This document shows, in pieces, positions 39,785 through 52,498 of a DNA stretch of 52,500 nt. Numbering within the stretch: position 1 is the stretch's first letter; each line of letters opens with the position of its first letter. The stretch comes from Chrysomallon squamiferum (lineage: Eukaryota > Mollusca > Gastropoda > Neomphalida > Peltospiridae), in NCBI GenBank assembly GCA_012295275.1, contig CM022668.1, positions 10,841,863-10,894,362 of the forward strand, given 5' to 3'. The position numbers were made by a program, and so were the translations under genes. The notes below the pieces were generated by a model. It was given only the letters and a program-made list of their open reading frames with translations. It was not told the origin of the DNA and made no database searches.

Positions 39785-40379
39785 GTGTGTCGTATCCTTG
39801 TACAATAACTTCACAGAGTGTTAGTACATCCCGAGAGTTCACTACACCTGTCTTCCTGATGTAAACCTGTATTCCAGTCTGTTCCTGCTGACATTTCATT
39901 ACTAATAACTCTCCTGCCGGGATAGGATCTTCACGATGAATACACAGACCTAAACTGTTGTTCTGCCTCTTAACCTGAATGTAAATATCACGAAGTTCTT
40001 CACCTGAAGTTTTAAAATAAATCAAACGAATCAATCAATCAATCAAAAAATCAAAAAATAAAATGGTTAACAAAGTCCCTTTCCTATATATATATACCCG
40101 ATTCCATCTCTGAATATCGTACCAATCGTGTCCATGGTGTATCAATATTTTGAAACCTACTTGATTATTTTACACAAAACGAAAAATCACCGTGATGCAA
40201 AATTCCCACTGCTGTCACAGTCACTTCGTTTTCTAAGTTGACATTCCATTGCGGACTACTGTCGTTCACTAGTGTTCTGGTACAGGATTCGTCCGTAATT
40301 CCGTCCACTGTTACTGATGCTGGTTTGCCATCTGTGCTAGACTGTTTCACAGGCTTTTTCAGTGCCCAGTTGTCAATGG
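39785..40379 (-). CDS. Gene C lectin 2 (40176-40379 and 39785-40003)
   Basis: Open in both exons, with the same CTR and HHGD losses as in B and D. The losses therefore predate the duplication of the units. Confidence 0.85.
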
Positions 40380-40415
40380 CTAACATAACAGAAATAAATG
40401 AGTTACCTTTACAGA

Positions 40416-40785
40416 GAGTAGTTTCACTTTCACATAAATAATGTAACACATAGTAGTTTTGCTTTAATATAAGTAAGATAGCAGGAATTACATTTACCAT
40501 AATCAGTACTTCAGACGAGTTATTTATTTATTTATTATTTAATTAATTAATTCATTCATTTATTAATTTCTTTACATATAATTATTACTACTACCTACTA
40601 GAGTAGTTTCACTTTCACATAAATAATGTAACACATAGTAGTTTTGCTTTAATATAAGTAAGATAGCAGGAATTACATTTACCATAATCAGTACTTCAGA
40701 CGAGTTATTTATTTATTTATTATTTAATTAATTAATTCATTCATTTATTAATTTCTTTACATATAATTATTACTACTACCTACTA
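40416..40785. repeat. 185-bp tandem duplication in the gene C intron
   Basis: 40416-40600 and 40601-40785 are nearly identical (both from GAGTAGTTTCACTTTCAC to ACTACTACCTACTA). It lies upstream of lectin 2a and is absent from B and D, so it arose after the units separated. Confidence 0.9.
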
Positions 40786-41014
40786 CTACTAGTATTATTA
40801 TTATTATTACTAATACTAATACTACAACAATGCAAAACTAATAACGACTATCAACGAAATAATAATAATAGTAATAATAATAATAATAATTTTCATAGTA
40901 CTAGTAATAGTAATAATAAATAAACAATAATAACAAAAACAGACAAATAATAGAAGAAGAACAACAACAACAATAACAACAACATAAACTACATAGTTAT
41001 ATAATTAAACGTAC

Positions 41015-41229
41015 GCTTGTCGTTTCCCTCTACAAACACTTCACATAAAGTGAGAACACGTCGATACTTGGTGATCACCACGAACCTCCCTCTGACAGGC
41101 TTTTTGCATTTTATGAATGTCAGCTCTCCTGGAGAGAAATTTATTTGGGAACCGCAAGGTGGACCAAACCCATAATTACGGATTTTGTGGGTAGATATCA
41201 TAACATTATAAAGTCTCTCCTTTTTGAAA

Positions 41230-41264
<35 letters not shown>

Positions 41265-41422
41265 GTAGGAAAGGATGTAAATAAATAAAGATACAAATCT
41301 ACAGAACAGACTGGACATATTATTCATCATTAAATCGTTAGTAGCAGAACAATCTACATAATTATCATAATCACCATTACTAGTAGCAGTAATGTCATTA
41401 TTACTATTATAAAAATTATTAC

Positions 41423-41459
<37 letters not shown>

Positions 41460-41754
41460 GTTTGTGTCCCTACACATCTGGTGTTTATTCTTTCTCAAAG
41501 TGTATATCAGTGTCTTTTGACAGTGCATTTCATACCACAGCAATCACCACGATTAATAATTCCCACCGCTGTAACGGTGATGACTTTTCCGATGTCAACT
41601 TTCCACCAAGGATACAAGTTCGTCGTCAGAGTGTGAGTGCACGACAAATCAAAGAAATCAGAAGAGTTGTTACCGTCGACTGCAAGATGAGCCGACGACG
41701 TGTTCCACGTCGTTGACTGCTCTGCATGCTTTCCCAGGGCCCAGTTCACACAAA
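41015..41754 (-). pseudogene. Gene C lectin 1, frameshifted second half
   Basis: First half 41536-41754 is open with CTH, PWWKVDIGK and NRGDCCG. In the second half (41015-41219) the acceptor AAG is followed by GAGAGACTT where D has GAGAGAGACTT. No nearby AG restores phase 1. Confidence 0.8.
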
Positions 41755-42306
41755 CTGAAACAGACGAACTTTGACGCAATGTTTATCGCAGCCACTGACA
41801 ACATCGAAGATCGATCAAATTGATGAACAGTTAAAAGCATAAACAAAACAGTAAACATATAAATAAACAGAAAGTATGTATAACAACAACAAAAACCACA
41901 CAAAAAAGCCAGTAAATATAAAGAAATAATAAGAATATAAATAAATAGTTAACGAATATACAAGCAGTAAATATGTAAGCAAGTATTAGGCAGATTAACA
42001 GGAAACAACAAAATGTGATCTGTAACCGATTAACAAATAGTGTTATTGAGAACGGAGGTTCAAAGTTTCCATTTGGAGGAAGTTATCTTCAAAATATAAT
42101 ATAATCAGTTAATATCATTATAAGCTAGTGGACTCTATATATAAACATACATACTCTTACACGCACACGCACTCATACAGAGAATTACATTTCTGATCAG
42201 TCAGGATAAAATATAAATATACTAATATAAATAAATATGTACATTCATACTTACCACAGCGTTTAACCAACTTGTATGTAATTATTAGCAATATTATCAT
42301 ATTCAT

Positions 42307-42405
42307 ACTGTACCGATATGATCTACTAACAAAAAAAAAAGAAAAAGAAAAGAAAAAAGAAAGAAAGGAAGAAAGAAAATAAAGAAAAATGAAATACTAT
42401 GAAAT

Positions 42406-42450
<45 letters not shown>

Positions 42451-44420
42451 TAATAATAATAATAATAATTCGAAATGGATAATTTAATAATCTAATATTA
42501 ATGGTTCGAAATGGATACGTTCCATCTGCTAAGTTTTATGTTTCGATCCGTTTTCGTAAATGAACGAACCAGATCAGTTTATGTTTTTGACATGACGTCA
42601 CACGCCAACGGCCCACCCTTGGCAAGTCATGGGTGTTGCCCTATTTTTGATAATGTCTATATAAAGAATTAATTATGTTTCGTGTTCACCAAAATGACTG
42701 ACAACTACGTTATCACTGCTCGCAACATAGCAACCGTCCCATGATGTTAAAAGACGTGGCATGAAGTAAGTTTTGTATTCTGTTAAACAGACGTGTTTTT
42801 CAAAGTTGCATTACTGTTATTTATTTTTAAAGCCAACGTGTGTGAATAACAAGAAGCCCCCAAACAGGTAAAACACAAAACTGTGAACCATGACCACAGT
42901 TATTATATATATATATATATGTTTCTGATATGAGAAATAAAACTGTTAATTAAATTATTTGTTGTATTCTGTAGGTGATATATACTTGCCGGGTATGTGT
43001 TTCTGCAAATGGACCGCAACATGTGAACATGATGTAAATTAAGAGCTAAAAATATAAATAGTTTTCCGTATTTTGGTTTTCAGTTTCATTATAAGTTAAA
43101 TTTGTTTGATGAGCGCTCAGGGTGTTTACACACAAATTTTTATAGAAGTTAAAATAAATAAGTGCATGGAGATACAATTTTTAAAATTACATCCGAGCTT
43201 TCCTGACTCTCTATTGTTCAAAATGAAGTTATTAATTCTTTATTTACTTATTTGTTTTTTGTGTTTTGTTGATTTATATATTTTAATTTTCCAGATTTAA
43301 ATAAATAAATAATTCAATAAATAAATAAATAATAAAATAATGAAACACTAACCAGTTCAAAAGACTTTTGAAGGCTACTTTGAAAAGTATCGGAGTGACG
43401 TCAAGAGAAAATGATTACGTCATAAATAATTACATCCGGTGTGAATTATCCAGGTTACAGGGGAAAAAAATACAGAATGACAATGTTTCTCTCTTTGAGT
43501 ATTTACTGGTGTTATGCAAGACTCTTCAGATAACATCTTCTGTATAATTTGAAGAAAATAGTGAAATAAAATTCAGAGGTGAATGAATTTCTGTGTGTGT
43601 GAAAGAGAGAGAAAGAGAGGTGGAAAATAATAAATAATAATAATAATAATAATAATAATAGCAACAGTTATTATAATTATTATTATAATTATTAAAATTA
43701 TTATTATTATTATTATTATTATTTGTATTATATACTAAAGGAAAGAAAGAGAAAAGAACGGTTTAATACATTTTAAAATTTCAAGCCATAATCTCTTGAA
43801 ATTATTGCTACGTAACACCTTAATCTTGTAACATCTTAAACTTTAAAAAACTGGGTTTTCCTCTCTGATTGCATTCATAATCATTATTGATATTTTATTG
43901 TTATTGTTGTTCTTGTCGTTTTTCTTGTTCATCTTATTATTATTATTGTCTTTATTATTTATTTTATTTTATTTTATTTTTCTTCTTTCAAATAGTAAAT
44001 ATAGTGTTAAAAGGAAGTAAAACGTGAATGATTTGTTGTAATCTAAATATGACATAATTTAACATTTTCTATCATGTTATGATGCTTGTGTTTCCATGTG
44101 TTTTTCGTTGAACTTTTATATTATTTATCTATTATTATTATTATATACTAAACGAAAGAAAGAGAAAAGAACGGTTTAATACATTTTAAAATTTGAAGCC
44201 ATAATCTCTTGAAATTATTGCTCCCTAACACATTAATCGTGTCGACATAATGAAGGCAGCATAGGCTTTTGTGGTGATAGTGGCGGTAGTAGTAATTGTA
44301 TAATTGTAGTGAAGAGTCAAAAGACACACACAATTTAAAACCTGATAATCTAAGTGTTAGCACTTAATAAACTGAGCTTCCAAACGTGTCTGTGTGTAGA
44401 TGATAAACGTCAAAAAACCC
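42307..44420. other. Spacer between gene C and gene D
   Basis: Aligns along its length with the B-C spacer, including both CRE blocks, the 95-bp direct repeats and AAT/ATT tracts (42410-42470, 43630-43730). No protein gene found. Confidence 0.6.
42593..42666. promoter_or_regulatory. Candidate promoter of gene C: CRE plus TATA box
   Basis: TGACGTCA and TATATAAAG with the same spacing as the block upstream of gene B. The gene C start codon lies about 290 nt to the left. Confidence 0.4.
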
Positions 44421-44721
44421 TTAAAGCTGGTAAAGAAATGTTTCGTGGTACTCTTCGTCAGTTGACTGCCTTTCTGGCGACGTGGGCGCTTTTTCAATAT
44501 GTATCCCTTCTTTAGGCTCACAGCTTGACGTTGTTGTTTCCGTATCGTCGTATCCATCGTTCTCGGCAGATGTAGTAGGTGAAGTGACCTCTGCTGTAGT
44601 TAGCTTAGGCTCTGCACGAACCGAACGGACGAAATACTTTCTTTTACCAGGACGATAAAGTTTCTTAACTTGACTTTGGACTCCAATATACATATTTTTC
44701 ATATATCTCGGACGCCATCTG
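44421..44721 (-). CDS. Gene D cytoplasmic tail exon
   Basis: SRWRPRY, basic juxtamembrane segment, GYDDTETTTSS, end FLYQL and stop at 44421-44423. One change from B and C is TSPTTS for TPPTTS. Confidence 0.85.
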
Positions 44722-45116
44722 CTAATTCAATGCATACAGATAATACATAGAGATAATACATACAGATAATACATACAGATAATACATACAGATAATAGAT
44801 AGAGATAATACATAGAGATAATACATACAGAAATAGGATGATAGTCGAAGACAGAAAGGGATCTACACACTATAACTTAATATTCAAATACACTAATATA
44901 CTAAAACATACGTGTTATGTTTAACATAGCATTTAAATATCAGCACTTAATTATAAAAAAGAAATTACAAATGAAAGTTTTAATCAAATTACCTGTATAC
45001 ACAACAATAAATGGTTGTCCCACAAAGAACAGAAATAATCACAACTCCTATTACCAACCTCATGAACGAGCCCAAAGTAACCTTTCGTCCTAAGTAATAA
45101 TAATAATAATAAAAAT

Positions 45117-45185
<69 letters not shown>

Positions 45186-45303
45186 CGATGATGATAGTTA
45201 TGATGACCATAACGATGATAATAATAAAGTAACCATTGAAAAGTGATTATTTGTTTATCAACTGTATGTGTACGTATATGTGTATATCTGTGTCTGTGTG
45301 TGT

Positions 45304-45354
<51 letters not shown>

Positions 45355-46245
45355 TGTGTCTTATATGTGGTAAAAAGGAGACATTTTCTTCATTTGGAAT
45401 ACTTGGACAGATTTTCAGAGAGAAGCATTCTTCTGACAAAGCTGCTGAACTGTTTCCAGGACAGAATTCGCCTTCGAAACGAAGAGCAGGTTTGTTACAA
45501 AATCGTTCATAGTAGCGGAAACGATGTCCAATACCAGCACAGATCACACTGCAGGGTCCACTGACGTTCAGTGACCATGAACCCCACTGACCGTCCACTG
45601 AAATAAATAAACAAATACATAAATAAATAAATACATAAATCAATAAATAAATAACTTTAAAATAATAATAATATAAACATTTATTTATTTAAAATACTAT
45701 TACTGCCAACACCACTACAAGAACAATTTCAGAACGACCACTACTTCTACTATTTTCTCACTACAGCAACTGCCTCTGTTACTACTACTAGTGCTACAAC
45801 TATTAATACCATTACCACCAGTAGTACTACCGCTACTGTTTCCACTGCTAGCGCTAATCTATTATTGCTGCTACTACTACGACTAGTATTACTGCAATTT
45901 CCAACACTACTGCAACTGTTTCTTATCTCTTTATATAAGATTTGGTGTAAATACATCATCATTATTATTATTATTTTTGTTATTGATCCTGTTGTTCTTG
46001 TTGTTGTTGATGCTGCTGCTGCTGTTGTTACTATTGTTATTTTATTGTTATTGTACTACACTTACCACATATTTTATATCATATTGTAAGAGCCACAACA
46101 ATTGTTCAATAAATAAAGTGTTCTTTAGTTATTGGTATCGCATTGATTCTACCTGTAAATTGCATTTTGCAAAATATGTTTATTTTCATTGTATTTTGAT
46201 TTTTGATTTTTAGTCTTTTCAGTTTAAACTTTTGTTATTACTTGA

Positions 46246-46312
<67 letters not shown>

Positions 46313-48420
46313 TATGTATTTATTTATTTATTTATTTACTCATTGATTTATTTTACATGCATACTATCAATCTTTCTAATGTTTTCGAGACGTCGCGGCT
46401 AAAAGCAGGTGACATTACTTATTTTTTAAGTTGTGTCAACACACGTCACTTTTGTTTAGGGATTGAAGAAATAAATATATAGAGTAGAGCTGGGGTTACT
46501 AACTATTTTGAACCTGAGAGCTACTTCATAGGTACTGATTCATACGAATCGCTATCAGTTTCTTACGCTCTTCTGAAATAACAAATGTGTTCAGTTTATG
46601 TTTAGTTATATATTATTAATGATACCCATCTATGTGAAGACACTGATCACGTTAATGATTTCTCACAATATTTATCACCAAAGACTTAACAAGGTTGGAT
46701 ACAGTTAATATCAATATTCAACCTTTAATTCTATTGATCTCAGTAATTGTTTAAATTTCTGATGATCAGTTCTACAACATTTAATAAGAAAAATTTTGCA
46801 TTTTAGCTAACCACTGACAATCCCTATTAATAAATCATGAACTTTGTTGCACGATCTTTGAAAATAAATTCTACTTGTGTAATGTTGAAACAAATCATCT
46901 TTCTTATCTTTAAATAAATCTTACCACATTTTATACCTATGAGAAAATCTGTAGCATTTTAACAAAATTACGTCTGTTTACATTTCATAAACACACTTTT
47001 GAATTAAACACAATTTTTTTATTTTTTAATACAACTTCTTCATGGCACTGCCATATTGACACTGACAACATCTGGTGTTTGTTTCTTTGTTAGTGGGAAG
47101 ATTGGCATTGCAGGCTGTTCACCAGTGTATTGTAATCTGGTGTGTAACTTGACAATGCAGTTCTGAGTGACGTGCAGATATACATCGATAAGGAGTGCTC
47201 TATTTGTTTTTGATGAAGTTCGTGTCAGAAAACGCTGAGTAACAGAGATAGGTTGAACTAAAATGGCAGCTGTCATTGCTACTGATTTCACCCAAAAGTG
47301 ACAAAAAACGAAACAGAAGTCTTACGTCCTCTGTTGAACCATCTGATTTTTGTGTGTAGCAGCAGGTCATCGTATTCAGCAGACATCTCATTCAAAAGCA
47401 TCTTGAATATGCTATGTAATTTCGCATTCTAGCGGATGCTATTTATAATTTTCACAACGGGAGTCGTCAAATGCCCAAAGACGATCACTTTCGCACATAT
47501 CGCCTACGGGTGAATGATGCACTAGTAATGCAAACGTTTGTGAAGTCTGGGTCACCTTAACATTAAGCGATGAACCGTGTATGTCGGCCGATCATAGCAG
47601 GTGCCCCGTCTGTTGCCACCACTAGTAGTTTTTCCAAAGATACCTTTTTCTGCACGAAAACTCCGTTACTGCGTTATAAATGTCAACTCCACTCGTAGTT
47701 GCCTGTAAGGGCAGCTGTGTCAGGAGTTCTTCTTTTGTGAAAAAATCTTCAAACACCAAACACCATCCTGATAAATACCAACAGCTGCGCTGTACTGCTG
47801 CTGTCAACGGACTCATCACACTGGATGCTACTCGGTTGCTTCTATAGCTCGACCTCCTCCTCGTCCTCGTCCTAATACCAGCACCACTACTACTATTTCC
47901 ACTGCTACAGCCACTACAACTACTACCAATACTACTACCACCACCACTGCTAGTACTATTACCAACACGCTATTATATAACTACCATTACCACTACTGCT
48001 ACTACCACAACCACCACCACCTCTACTACTACTACTAATTGCACCACTAGCACTACAACAACTAATAATAATAATAATAATCATAATAATAACAAGAACA
48101 GTAATAATAGCAATAATAATAATAATGATAATAACAATAATAATAATAATAATAACAATAATAATACCTGGACATTCGCTACGGTCTTTACATATTGCTG
48201 ATGATATTCTGGAGACGTCACCCACGCACTGTTTTCCCCCAAACTTTGGTTTTGGTTTGTCGCATTGACGTGAGAAAAACATCGTCAGTCTGCCAGTACC
48301 ACACTTTGTATCACACTGTCCTTTCTCAGTGAACACCCAGACATTCCACCCACCAGCAACTGCAAAACTCAAACTGTTTATTTATTTAGTCATTTATTTA
48401 GTTATTTATTATTTGTTTGT

Positions 48421-48451
<31 letters not shown>

Positions 48452-49263
48452 TTATTTGTTAGTTTATTTATTTATGCTATTAATATTTTTGAATTTATTT
48501 TATCTATTTTTAATCTGTTTATTTATGTTATGGTTTATTACAATTACTACTACCACAATTACAATTAGTCTAATACTGCTACTAGTTCTACCAGGATTAA
48601 TGTTATTAATTAATTAATTTCTATTTTTTTTTTTTTCTTTTTTCTTAGGATTTAAAAAGAGAATGCTGATCTTGTTTTCTTGTTGAATGATTCCGAAATA
48701 AAGAAATAGCATACAAAGAAAAAGAAAAACGGAAAAACAAAAGTAAGTAAAAGAAATCAAACAGTAACATTAAGAATGACCGCACCTGGACATTCACTGC
48801 GGTCTACACACTTTCTACTCATTGTTGTGGAGTCACTGCCGACACACGGTTTACCTCCATTCTGCGGCTCCGGGTTGTCACACTTACGACTATAAAATAA
48901 CTCCCGTGTCCCAACACCACACTTTGTACTGCAGTATCCCGTTCTAACGTAGCTCCAAGAACCCCACATTCCATTTACTTGAAAATTAGGGAGACAAGAT
49001 ATTTCAGATAAATAAGTAACTAAATAAATCAACAAACAAATACAAATCAATAATAATAATAATATAAAATAAATATAAATAAAACAAAAAAAATTAAAAT
49101 AAATGAATAAATAAATGAATAAATAAATAAATAAATAAATAAATAAGTAAATACAGATATACCGTTAATTTTAGAATAAACTGAACAATAGAAATCTAAT
49201 TTTGGAAATTATATACCAAGCTCTCAAAACAGTAATAATGATGATGATAATAATAATAATAAC

Positions 49264-49335
<72 letters not shown>

Positions 49336-49577
49336 AAAGAAGAAAGAAGAGTAACAATACCAGGACATGTCTTCGCTTTTTCGCATCTTTCTCTTCCAGT
49401 TTTCTTGTTAATTCCCTGACAGTTTTCACCTTTTGGTTTTGGTTTTGGATTGTCGCACTTTCTGCTGTAGCGAGCAACCTGCCAGCCAAACCCACATTCC
49501 ACATTACACTCCCCTTTTTCATCCACCGTCCAAGTACCCCACGCACCGTCAGCTATAAAAATAGCACTATCCATTAA

Positions 49578-49629
<52 letters not shown>

Positions 49630-51566
49630 CCATGTATGAAGGCTTGGATGTGTTTGTATTTATTTTATGATTTTTAATATTTTCTGTCATATGCATGTTA
49701 GGTTACTCTGCACATTGATAATGTTTAAGAAAGCTCTGGCATAGTAGTGTCGATATATGTAATTTATTTTTGATTTAGCTGACCAGCTGTATTAGTAGTA
49801 GTAGTAATAATAGTAATAAAAATAGTGATGATGATGATAAAATTACTACTACTACTACTACTACTACTACAACTACTACTGCTAATACTAATACAGTATT
49901 CCCTCGCTATTCGCGGGGGTTACGTTCTTTACCCCACCGCGAATAGCGAAAAACCGCGAATATTGGATGCAGTTTTAAAACGTCTATTATGAGATTATAT
50001 ACGGTACTAAATGCTTCCCAAACACTTTCTAAAGACACTCTTACTCATTAATACAGTAATAAAGTAATATTGCATGCAGTTATGTATTTCACTAATGTAG
50101 TAATGATAATGTAAACACATTTTAATTTTGTACTGAAACAATATTTTAATCAGAAAGAAACGTAAGTGCAGGAGGACAGTAACACCGCATAGCATAGTTA
50201 CCCATACTGTATTACTGCACCGTAAAGTCATTTTCTATGCGTACAACATATGTATTAGAATTGACAGAAAGTGGAACAAATTTAAAGGCAAAACAGACAG
50301 ATAAATACAGTGCAATTAAAAACATTATTAATACACGGTCACAAAAAATATGCACTGTATATACAGTGTATGCATTTATAAAAAAAAATACGTACTGTAT
50401 TGCAATAATAATTGAAAAAATTTGATATTGTTTGTGCGGTTTACCGAGCATTTGTTTTTATGACGTTATGACGCTCGCCTGGTATACCAGCATACAATGC
50501 GATAGGGTTAAGAGCCTAACCCGCGAATATGCGGGGCCGCGAATGGGGAACCGCGAATAGGTGAGGGTATACTGTAATAATAAAAACGATAATAAAATAT
50601 TGATTGTCTTCTAGATGTGAGTCTAGATTTGAACCCATCCTTGATCTCGCTCCTTGCTGGAGGATTATTTAAAATTCTGATCGTATACGCTGTCAATATT
50701 TACGTGTGTCGTATCCTTGTACAATAACTTCACAGAGTGTTAGTACATCCCGAGAGTTCACTACACCTGTCTTCCTGATGTAAACCTGTATTCCAGTCTG
50801 TTCCTGCTGACATTTCATTACTAATAACTCTCCTGCCGGGATAGGATCTTCACGATGAATACACAGACCTAAACTGTTGTTCTGCCTCTTAACCTCAATG
50901 TAAATATCACGAAGTTCTTCACCTGAAGTTTTAAAATAAATGAATCAATCAATCAATCAATGAAAGAATCAATAAAATAAAATGGTTATGACTAGTGTCC
51001 CTTTGCTATATATATATACCCGATTCCAGTTCTGAATACCATACAAATCGTGTTTATTGTGAATCAGTATTTTAAAACCTACTTGAATATTTTACACAAA
51101 ACAAAAAATCACCGTGATGCAAAATTCCCACTGCTGTCACAGTCACTTCGTTTTCTAAGTTGACATTCCATTGCGGACTACTGTCGTTCACTAGTGTTCT
51201 GGTACAGGATTCGTCCGTAATTCCGTCCACTGTTACTGATGCTGGTTTGCCATCTGTGCTAGACTGTTTCACAGGCTTTTTCAGTGCCCAGTTGTCAATG
51301 GCTAACATAACAAAAATAAATGAGTTACCTTTACACACAGTAGTTTCGCTTTAGCATAAATAACGTAACACAGAATAGTTTTGCTTTAACATAAGTAAGA
51401 TAGCAGGAATCAGTACTTCAGACAAGTTATTAATTAATTTATTTATTTATTTAATTGCATATAATTATTAGTACTACTACTACTGCTACTACTACTACTA
51501 GTATTATTATTATTATTACTAATACTAATACTAGAAAAATGCAAAACTATTAACGACTAAAAACCA

Positions 51567-51599
<33 letters not shown>

Positions 51600-52498
51600 T
51601 TTTCATAGCAATAGTAATAATAAAAAAACAACAAGAAAAAAAAAAACAGACAATTAATAATAATAAGAAGAAGAACAAGAACAACAATAACGACAACAGA
51701 AACAACATAGTTATAAAATTAAACGTACGCTTGTCGTTTCCCTCTACAAACACTTCACATAAAGTGAGAACAGGTTGATACTTGGTGATGACCACGAACC
51801 TCCCTCTGATAGTCTTTTTGCATTTTATGAATGTCAGCTCTCCTGCAGAGAATTTCGGTTGGAAAGCGCAAGATGGACCAAGCAGATAATTAGGGATTTT
51901 GTGGGTAGTTATCATAACATTATGAAGTCTCTCTCCTTATTTCAAATAAATAAATAAATAAATAAATAAGTGTGTAAGTAGATAAGGATGTAAATAAATC
52001 TACAGGACTGACTGGACATATATATTCGTAATTAAATCGTCATGAGAACGATCTACATAATTATCATAATCATCATTCTTAGTAGCAGTAATAGTATTAC
52101 TACTACTGCTACTACCACTACTACTATTACTATTATTATAAAAATTATTCTTATTATTATAAAAATTATTATTATTATGATGATGATTATTATTATTATT
52201 ATGTGTGTGCGTGTCCCTACACATCTGGTGTTTATTCTTTCTCAAAGTGTATATCAGTGTCTGACAGTGCATTTCATACCACAGCAATCACCACGATTAA
52301 TAATTCCCACCGCTGTAACGGTGATGACTTTTCCGATGTCAACTTTCCACCAAGGATACAAGTTCGTCGTCAGAGTGTGAGTGCACGACAAATCAAAGAA
52401 GTCAGAAGAGTTGTTACCGTCGACTGCAAGATGAGCCGACGACGTGTTCCACGTCGTTGACTGCTCTGCATGCTTTCCCAGGGCCCAGTTCACACATA
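44421..52498 (-). CDS. Gene D: F-type lectin/TSP1 receptor, 5' end off window
   Basis: Ten exons are visible: 52280-52498, 51729-51935 (lectin 1), 51098-51301, 50704-50922 (lectin 2), 49361-49552, 48786-48977, 48168-48359, 45403-45597 (TSP1 a-d), 44993-45089 (membrane), 44421-44721 (tail). The window ends exactly on the acceptor AG of lectin 1a, so the signal-peptide exon seen in B and C should lie about 0.5 kb beyond. All visible exons are open and in phase, giving about 672 residues; with a B/C-like first exon the protein would be 689. Predicted role: type I membrane glycan receptor with four TSP1 stalk modules and a 100-residue cytoplasmic tail. It is the one B-type copy without a lesion, so probably the functional member. 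Confidence 0.85.
44993..45089 (-). CDS. Gene D transmembrane exon
   Basis: RRKVTLGSFMR, hydrophobic stretch, CCVY. Acceptor CTTAG after an AAT-type array; donor AG|GTAATT. Confidence 0.85.
45403..45597 (-). CDS. Gene D TSP1-d exon
   Basis: Open, 65 codons: DGQWGSWSL, CSVICAGIG, KICP. It is separated from TSP1-c by a 2.6-kb intron holding the hAT relic, so it did not move with the a-b-c cassette in gene B. Confidence 0.88.
45598..47039. other. Gene D intron between TSP1-d and the hAT remnant
   Basis: (AAAT)n at 45600-45655, ACT-rich DNA at 45690-45870, (ATT)n at 46247-46312 and TTTA at 46314-46340. The rest aligns with the B and C introns. No exon seen. Confidence 0.5.
47040..47830 (-). mobile_element. 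hAT transposase remnant (gene D unit)
   Basis: Best-preserved 5' part of the three: SCWYLSGW frame shifts into VFEDFFTKEELLTQLPLQ and VDIYNAVTEF. The 3' part reads STYLCYSAFSDTNFIKNK. Inactive by frameshifts and stops. Confidence 0.75.
48168..49552 (-). CDS. Gene D TSP1 a-b-c cassette
   Basis: Three 192-nt exons. a: GAWGTWTV, CNVECGFG; b: GMWGSWSY, CSTKCGVG; c: GGWNVWVF, CDTKCGTG. Each has WxxW and six Cys, and none has the O-fucosylation consensus. TSP1-c has CDKPKPK where other copies have CDNPKPK. Confidence 0.9.
49894..50574 (+). mobile_element. Tigger/pogo-like non-autonomous transposon
   Basis: Ends CAGTATTCCCTCGCTATTCG and, inverted, CAGTATACCCTCACCTATTC, followed inside by CGCGAATAGCGAAAAACCGCG. 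This pattern is typical of Tigger/pogo family termini. It is flanked by TA on both sides. 681 bp, no transposase found. The matching introns of B and C lack it, giving a clean empty site. Confidence 0.8.
50704..51301 (-). CDS. Gene D lectin 2 (51098-51301 and 50704-50922)
   Basis: NWALKKPVKQSS, CTRT, PQWNVNLENE, HHGDF, then EELRDIYIEV and LTLCEVIVQGYD. Fold kept, sugar-binding His and Arg replaced. Donor of the first exon T|GTGTAA, alternative at 51113. Confidence 0.85.
51729..52498 (-). CDS. Gene D lectin 1 (52280-52498 and 51729-51935)
   Basis: CVNWALGKHAEQ, CTH, PWWKVDIGK, NRGDCCG, then GERLHNVMI: signature H-x27-R-G-D-x4-R. Acceptor AATAAG precedes GAGAGAGACTT. Ends LTLCEVFVEGNDK. Confidence 0.9.

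Larger units (their letters stand above)
34212..42306 (-). pseudogene. Gene C: F-type lectin/TSP1 receptor with two frameshifts
   Basis: Eleven exons: 42255-42306 (signal peptide, MNMIILLIITYKLVKRC), 41536-41754, 41015-41219, 40176-40379, 39785-40003 (lectins), 39138-39329, 38579-38770, 37927-38117, 35165-35359 (TSP1 a-d), 34771-34867 (membrane), 34212-34512 (tail). Intact, it would code 689 residues as D does. Lectin 1b is 205 nt instead of 207, lacking 2 nt right after the acceptor. TSP1-c is 191 instead of 192, with four Cs at 37995-37998 where the others have five. The first shift gives a stop within a few codons. Both exons are phase 1-1 in intact copies, so skipping could rescue the frame. 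A sequencing error is possible for the homopolymer shift. All other exons are open. Confidence 0.75.
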
